64,000 nucleotides of DNA, taken from contig NC_014225.1 of the NCBI RefSeq assembly GCF_000092785.1, positions 124,001 through 188,000 of the forward strand, written 5' to 3'. The notes under the pieces were generated by a model. The model was not told the DNA's origin, did not search any database, and saw only the letters and a list, made by a program, of their open reading frames with translations. Below, in pieces: positions 60,523 through 64,000 of the stretch (position 1 is the first letter of the stretch; each line of letters starts with the position of its first letter). The position numbers and the translations under genes were made by a program. The DNA is from Waddlia chondrophila WSU 86-1044 (GTDB taxonomy: Bacteria > Chlamydiota > Chlamydiia > Chlamydiales > Waddliaceae).

Positions 60523-62337
60523 ATGCACCAGTCGGACAAAATACGGAATATTGCAATCATCGCACATATCGACCATGGGAAAACAACTTTGATGGACGGT
60601 CTGCTGAAGCAGTCGTGCAATTTCAGAGAAAATCAGGATGTTCCTGAGCGGGTCATGGATTCCTATGACCAGGAACAGGAAAGAGGAATCACGATTTTTG
60701 CCAAACATACCTCTATTCCCTATGAAGACTACAAAATCAATCTGATCGATACTCCGGGGCACGCTGATTTCTCGGGAGAAGTTGAGCGGATTCTCGGAAT
60801 GGTGAACTCGGTGCTGTTGATTGTCGATGCGCAGGAAGGACCGATGCCGCAGACCCGTTTCGTCTTGTCAAAGTCTTTGAAAATGGGGCTTAAGCCGATT
60901 GTTTTTCTAAATAAGATCGACCGTCCGCATGCTGATCCGGAGCGTGTTCTTAACGAGACATTTGATCTGTTTGTGGAGTTGGGGGCAAATGATGAGCAAT
61001 TGGATTTTGCTTATTGCTACGGTTCCGGCATTCAGGGATATGCCGTGCAGGAATTAGGCGATGAAAAAAAAGATTTTATCCCATTGATGGATCTCATCGT
61101 CAGGCGCACGCCTGTTCCTAGTGGAGAGATCGAGGAACCTTTCCTATTGCAGGCAGTGACGATCGGTTATGACGATTATGTCGGCCGTCAGGCGTGCGGG
61201 AGAATTTTGCGCGGGAAGATTAAAAAAGGGGATCAGGTTGTCCATATTAATCGCGAAGGCGCTCAATCAAGGCATCAAATCACGAAGATTGAAGGGCACA
61301 GCGGGCTTGAAAAAGTGGAGATGCCCGAAGCCGGAGTTGGGGACATTGTTTTGCTTTCCGGGGTGCCTGAGGTCACAATAGGTGAAACTTTATGCTCTCC
61401 GGAAAAGGTGGAGCCGTTGCCGCTTATTGCGATTGAGGAGCCGACTGTATCGATCGATATTCTGGTCAATAACGGCCCCTTTGTCGGCAAAAGCGGAAAG
61501 CATGTCACAATGAATAAGATCAGAGACCGCTTGCAGCGGGAGAAAAGGTCTAACATTTCCTACCAGATCACAGAACCTGCTGATGATCAAAAGAGAGTGA
61601 CTGTTTCTGGAAGAGGGGAATTGCACCTGGCTGTTCTTCTTGAAGCGATGCGGCGAGAAGGGTATGAGTTTTGTGTTTCGAAGCCGCGAGTGATCATTAA
61701 AGAGGTAGATGGCGCTCGGCATGAGCCGATCGACAATGTTCACATTGAAGTGCCGGAGGAGTATTCCGGAGCGGTGATCGAACAGCTTTCTAAGAGAAAG
61801 GGAGAGATGCAGCATCTGCACACAAACGAGCACGGGATCACGCATATGGACTTCCTCATTCCGACTAGAGGTTTGATGGGATACCGCAACGATTTCTTGA
61901 CGACGACGCGCGGCCTTGGCATTTTGACTGCGATTTATGATCGGTACGCACCTTGGAAAGGTGAAATGGAGAGTAGGAAAAACGGTTCCCTTGTTTCCAT
62001 GCTCCCGGGAAAAGCCAATGCTTACGCTTGTTTCAATCTTGAAAGCAGAGGGATTCTCTTTGTCGCTCCTGGCGATGAGGTTTACGAAGGGATGATCGTT
62101 GGGGAGAATGCCCGTGAAAACGATCTGGTTGTGAATATGATCAAAGGGAAGCAATTGACAAACGTGCGTGCTTCCGGGTCGGATGAAAACATCATTTTGA
62201 CTCCTCCGAGGAAGATGACTTTGGAAAACGCTATCGGCTACATTAATAGCGATGAGCTTATCGAAGTCACCCCCGATACGATACGGTTGCGCAAGGTTTA
62301 TTTGACCGAAAACGAAAGAAAGCGGAACAAGTTATAG
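60523..62337 (+). CDS. typA: Ribosome-associated GTPase TypA/BipA
   Basis: A 604-residue translational GTPase involved in ribosome assembly and stress response. G1 [10 protein letters not shown], the G2 [11 protein letters not shown] region, G3 DTPGHADF and G4 NKIDRPHAD are intact, followed by the domain II-V pattern and the TypA-specific C-terminal ([32 protein letters not shown]). The length is normal. It starts 85 bases after the macrodomain gene and converges on the beta-CASP gene with a six-base overlap. Confidence 0.96.
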   Translation: MHQSDKIRNIAIIAHIDHGKTTLMDGLLKQSCNFRENQDVPERVMDSYDQEQERGITIFAKHTSIPYEDYKINLIDTPGHADFSGEVERILGMVNSVLLIVDAQEGPMPQTRFVLSKSLKMGLKPIVFLNKIDRPHADPERVLNETFDLFVELGANDEQLDFAYCYGSGIQGYAVQELGDEKKDFIPLMDLIVRRTPVPSGEIEEPFLLQAVTIGYDDYVGRQACGRILRGKIKKGDQVVHINREGAQSRHQITKIEGHSGLEKVEMPEAGVGDIVLLSGVPEVTIGETLCSPEKVEPLPLIAIEEPTVSIDILVNNGPFVGKSGKHVTMNKIRDRLQREKRSNISYQITEPADDQKRVTVSGRGELHLAVLLEAMRREGYEFCVSKPRVIIKEVDGARHEPIDNVHIEVPEEYSGAVIEQLSKRKGEMQHLHTNEHGITHMDFLIPTRGLMGYRNDFLTTTRGLGILTAIYDRYAPWKGEMESRKNGSLVSMLPGKANAYACFNLESRGILFVAPGDEVYEGMIVGENARENDLVVNMIKGKQLTNVRASGSDENIILTPPRKMTLENAIGYINSDELIEVTPDTIRLRKVYLTENERKRNKL

Positions 62338-63687
62338 TTCGTATAGATCCATGTAGCTTGGAATGGTCACCCTCCAGCCGAAAGTGTCGATAATTTTATC
62401 CTTCAAAGCGCCCAAGGCTGCAGGTTCTCCATGGTTGAGAAATACCTGACGCGGAGGTTTGACAAATCCTTTCAGCCAGCTAAGAGTTTCCTGATAATCT
62501 GCGTGGCTTGACAGCGTTTCCAGAAGTTCGATCTTGGCGCGAACGGGAACCATGTTCCCATGAATTTTAATTTCTCTTGCCCCTTGAAGGATTCGGTCGC
62601 CTCGCGTCATCGGAGCCTGGAAGCCGACAAACACAATGGAATTGTGATGGTCCGGGGCGTATTTTTTCAAATGGTGCAACACTCTTCCCCCTTCAGCCAT
62701 TCCGCTGGCAGAGATAATGATCATGGGATAATGTTTGCCATGCAGCTGCTTTGAATCTTGCGCGCTTTGCACATATTGGGCAGTTGAGCAGACCTTTCGG
62801 CAGAGATCGGGGCTCAACGTATGCTCATTGCTGTAGTTTAGCATGATGTCGGTTGCGTCCTGAGCCATTGGACTGTCCAAAAAAATAGGAATATCAGGGA
62901 TCTGTTTTTTTGCTTTAAGTTGATGAATGAGATAGAGGACAATTTGTGTTCTCCCCACGGCGAATGCGGGAATCAAGACAACGCCGCCTCTTTTTGCTGT
63001 CTTTCGGATGATTTCTCCCAATTTTTGTTCGTCGTCTTCATCGGGATGCAGACGGTTGCCATAGGTTGATTCTAAAATGAGGTCGTCTGCAACCTGAATT
63101 TGTGCTGGAGGAGGCATGATTGCGCTTTTAGAACGGCCTAAATCTCCGCTGAAGACAAGCGTTTCTTCGTTGGTGCGGAATGTCAGCATTGCCGAACCGA
63201 GGATATGGCCTGCCCGGCTGGCGTGGACGATTAGGGAGCGGCTTAAGGGAGTGTCGATTCCAAGGTCAAGGGACTTGAATTGCCTGAGACAACGGATTGC
63301 GTCTTCTTCAGTGTAGAGAGGCAAGGCAGGTTTATGTTTGGAGTATCCATATTTATTAGCGCGGCGTGCGTCCTCTTCATGAATTCTGGCACTGTCCCTG
63401 AGCAGGATTTCGCATAAATCGCGCGTGGCAGGAGTCGCGTAGATGTCTCCTTTGAAGCCGTCTCGGACAAGAATGGGCAGATAGCCGCTGTGGTCGATAT
63501 GGGCATGAGTAAGAATGACGGAATGGATCTTTTCTATCGAAACTGGAAATCCGCTCCAGTTTTTTCCTCTGAGTTCTTTGTATCCCTGAAAAAGTCCGCA
63601 GTCGACAAGGATCGCGCAGTCGTTAGTTTCGATAAGTGTTTTTGATCCTGTGACAGTACCTGCTGCTCCTAAAAAACGTAGCTTCAC
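62332..63687 (-). CDS. Beta-CASP metallo-beta-lactamase-fold hydrolase
   Basis: A 451-residue protein of the RNA-processing MBL family. Zinc motif HAHIDHSGY is near residue 60, and later motifs include VFSGDLGRSKS and the C-terminal HADYQETLSW and FLNHGE. A beta-CASP domain (VLIPAFAVGRTQIVLYLI, FLDSPMAQDAT) is inserted. The start is GTG at 63687. Homologues are RNA exonucleases/endonucleases similar to CPSF73, or of unknown substrate. It is divergent from tex. Confidence 0.9.
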   Translation of the reverse strand: MKLRFLGAAGTVTGSKTLIETNDCAILVDCGLFQGYKELRGKNWSGFPVSIEKIHSVILTHAHIDHSGYLPILVRDGFKGDIYATPATRDLCEILLRDSARIHEEDARRANKYGYSKHKPALPLYTEEDAIRCLRQFKSLDLGIDTPLSRSLIVHASRAGHILGSAMLTFRTNEETLVFSGDLGRSKSAIMPPPAQIQVADDLILESTYGNRLHPDEDDEQKLGEIIRKTAKRGGVVLIPAFAVGRTQIVLYLIHQLKAKKQIPDIPIFLDSPMAQDATDIMLNYSNEHTLSPDLCRKVCSTAQYVQSAQDSKQLHGKHYPMIIISASGMAEGGRVLHHLKKYAPDHHNSIVFVGFQAPMTRGDRILQGAREIKIHGNMVPVRAKIELLETLSSHADYQETLSWLKGFVKPPRQVFLNHGEPAALGALKDKIIDTFGWRVTIPSYMDLYEL

Positions 63688-63730
63688 AATTGAGTCTTTT
63701 GTATGATGTTTTTTCCAATTTTATCTTGAG

Positions 63731-63751
63731 ACTGAAATGAACTCAAAATTT
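63731..63751. repeat. 21-bp repeat, second copy
   Basis: Identical to 51731-51751 and placed 31 bases before the tex start codon. It may be part of the tex leader or promoter. Confidence 0.6.
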
Positions 63752-63782
63752 ATTTTCCTGCAAACGATTCCAAGGAAGTTTT

Positions 63783-64000
63783 ATGAATCAGACACACATT
63801 GCCAAGATTTCATCCGAGCTTAATCTTTCCATCGGCCGCGTCGGCGCTGCCTTGAAATTACTGGAAGAGGGGAATACGATTCCGTTCATTGCGCGTTATC
63901 GAAAAGAGATGACGGACAGCTTGGATGAGGTTCAAGTGCGCGAAATTAAAGAGCGTTCGGAATATTTAAAGGGGCTTGATGATCGGCGTTTGGCGATATT
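63783..64000 (+). CDS. tex: Transcription accessory protein Tex, N-terminal part
   Basis: From ATG 63783 an open frame runs off the window, giving 72 residues. KISSELNLSIGRVGAALKLL, GNTIPFIARYRKEMT and LDEVQVREI are the characteristic N-terminus of Tex, an RNA-binding S1-domain protein that affects transcription. AGGAAG lies a few bases ahead of the ATG. The rest of the gene is outside the window. Confidence 0.9.
   Translation, partial: MNQTHIAKISSELNLSIGRVGAALKLLEEGNTIPFIARYRKEMTDSLDEVQVREIKERSEYLKGLDDRRLAI

Noticed and set aside
61390-62154. 254-codon open frame on the minus strand within typA
   Set aside because: It is fully antisense to a strongly conserved GTPase gene, has no recognisable domain and reads as a shadow frame.
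1-64000. CRISPR array, rRNA operon, prophage or full insertion sequence
   Set aside because: No regular spacer-repeat series, no rRNA sequence, and no integrase, transposase or phage structural gene was found on either strand.

Overview
The window reads as chromosomal DNA of a chlamydia-like bacterium (order Chlamydiales, an amoeba- or animal-associated 'environmental' family such as Waddliaceae or Parachlamydiaceae). This is inferred from the sequence, without a database search. The order TolA-like / tolB / pal / LysM protein at the left end matches the CT598-CT601 order of Chlamydia trachomatis. There is a free-standing protein equivalent to the N-terminal extension of chlamydial LpxB, and there are several large proteins that combine lineage-specific sequence with eukaryote-like signalling domains. 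The gene set is richer than in Chlamydiaceae: metK, trehalose metabolism, carbonic anhydrase, a fatty-acid desaturase and a spore-photoproduct-lyase homologue are all present. Coding density is high, genes often overlap by 4-50 bases, and GTG and TTG starts occur.

Layout. 1-7.8 kb: Tol-Pal envelope genes interrupted by a PTPMT1-like dual-specificity phosphatase on the opposite strand, then murI, deoC, metK and a 167-bp MITE-like element. 7.8-17.2 kb: an orphan OmpR-type response regulator, a 1277-residue TPR protein, an EamA permease, a membrane TPR protein, a protein with four copies of an NTF2-like repeat, and rsmD. 17.2-24.2 kb: two lineage-specific proteins flanking a permease / DUF917 / hydantoinase operon. 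24.3-30.5 kb: a trehalose-phosphate phosphatase fused to beta-phosphoglucomutase, a GH65 phosphorylase, a LAB_N lipid-A-type membrane protein and an MFS exporter. 30.5-33.7 kb: a perfect 23-bp inverted repeat, a small secreted protein and a large SopB/IpgD-like phosphoinositide phosphatase. 33.9-43.2 kb: rsmB, an SDR, an SPL-type radical SAM enzyme with a nucleosidase partner, DUF72, an M29 aminopeptidase, prmA, carbonic anhydrase with a SulP transporter, and an outer-membrane barrel. 43.3-51.6 kb: a regulator opposite bioY and a BPL_N gene, rarA, a HECT-type E3 ubiquitin-ligase candidate, a front-end desaturase and rimO. 51.6-64 kb: GtrA, methyltransferase, glycosidase and PutP genes bounded by a 16-bp dispersed repeat, a WbpD-like acetyltransferase, a TPR protein, a membrane-tethered macrodomain protein, typA, a beta-CASP hydrolase and the start of tex.

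How the genes fit together. Housekeeping genes (envelope tethering, rRNA and ribosomal-protein modification, translation GTPase) alternate with single-gene insertions that look host-directed: a PTPMT1-like phosphatase, a SopB-like CX5R phosphatase, a second protein with a CX5R motif, a HECT ligase and a macrodomain protein. The HECT and macrodomain proteins share a short N-terminus, a hydrophobic stretch near residues 30-55 and a soluble eukaryote-like domain. That architecture suits proteins displayed on or delivered across a host-derived vacuole membrane. This set of candidate effectors is the most notable content of the window.
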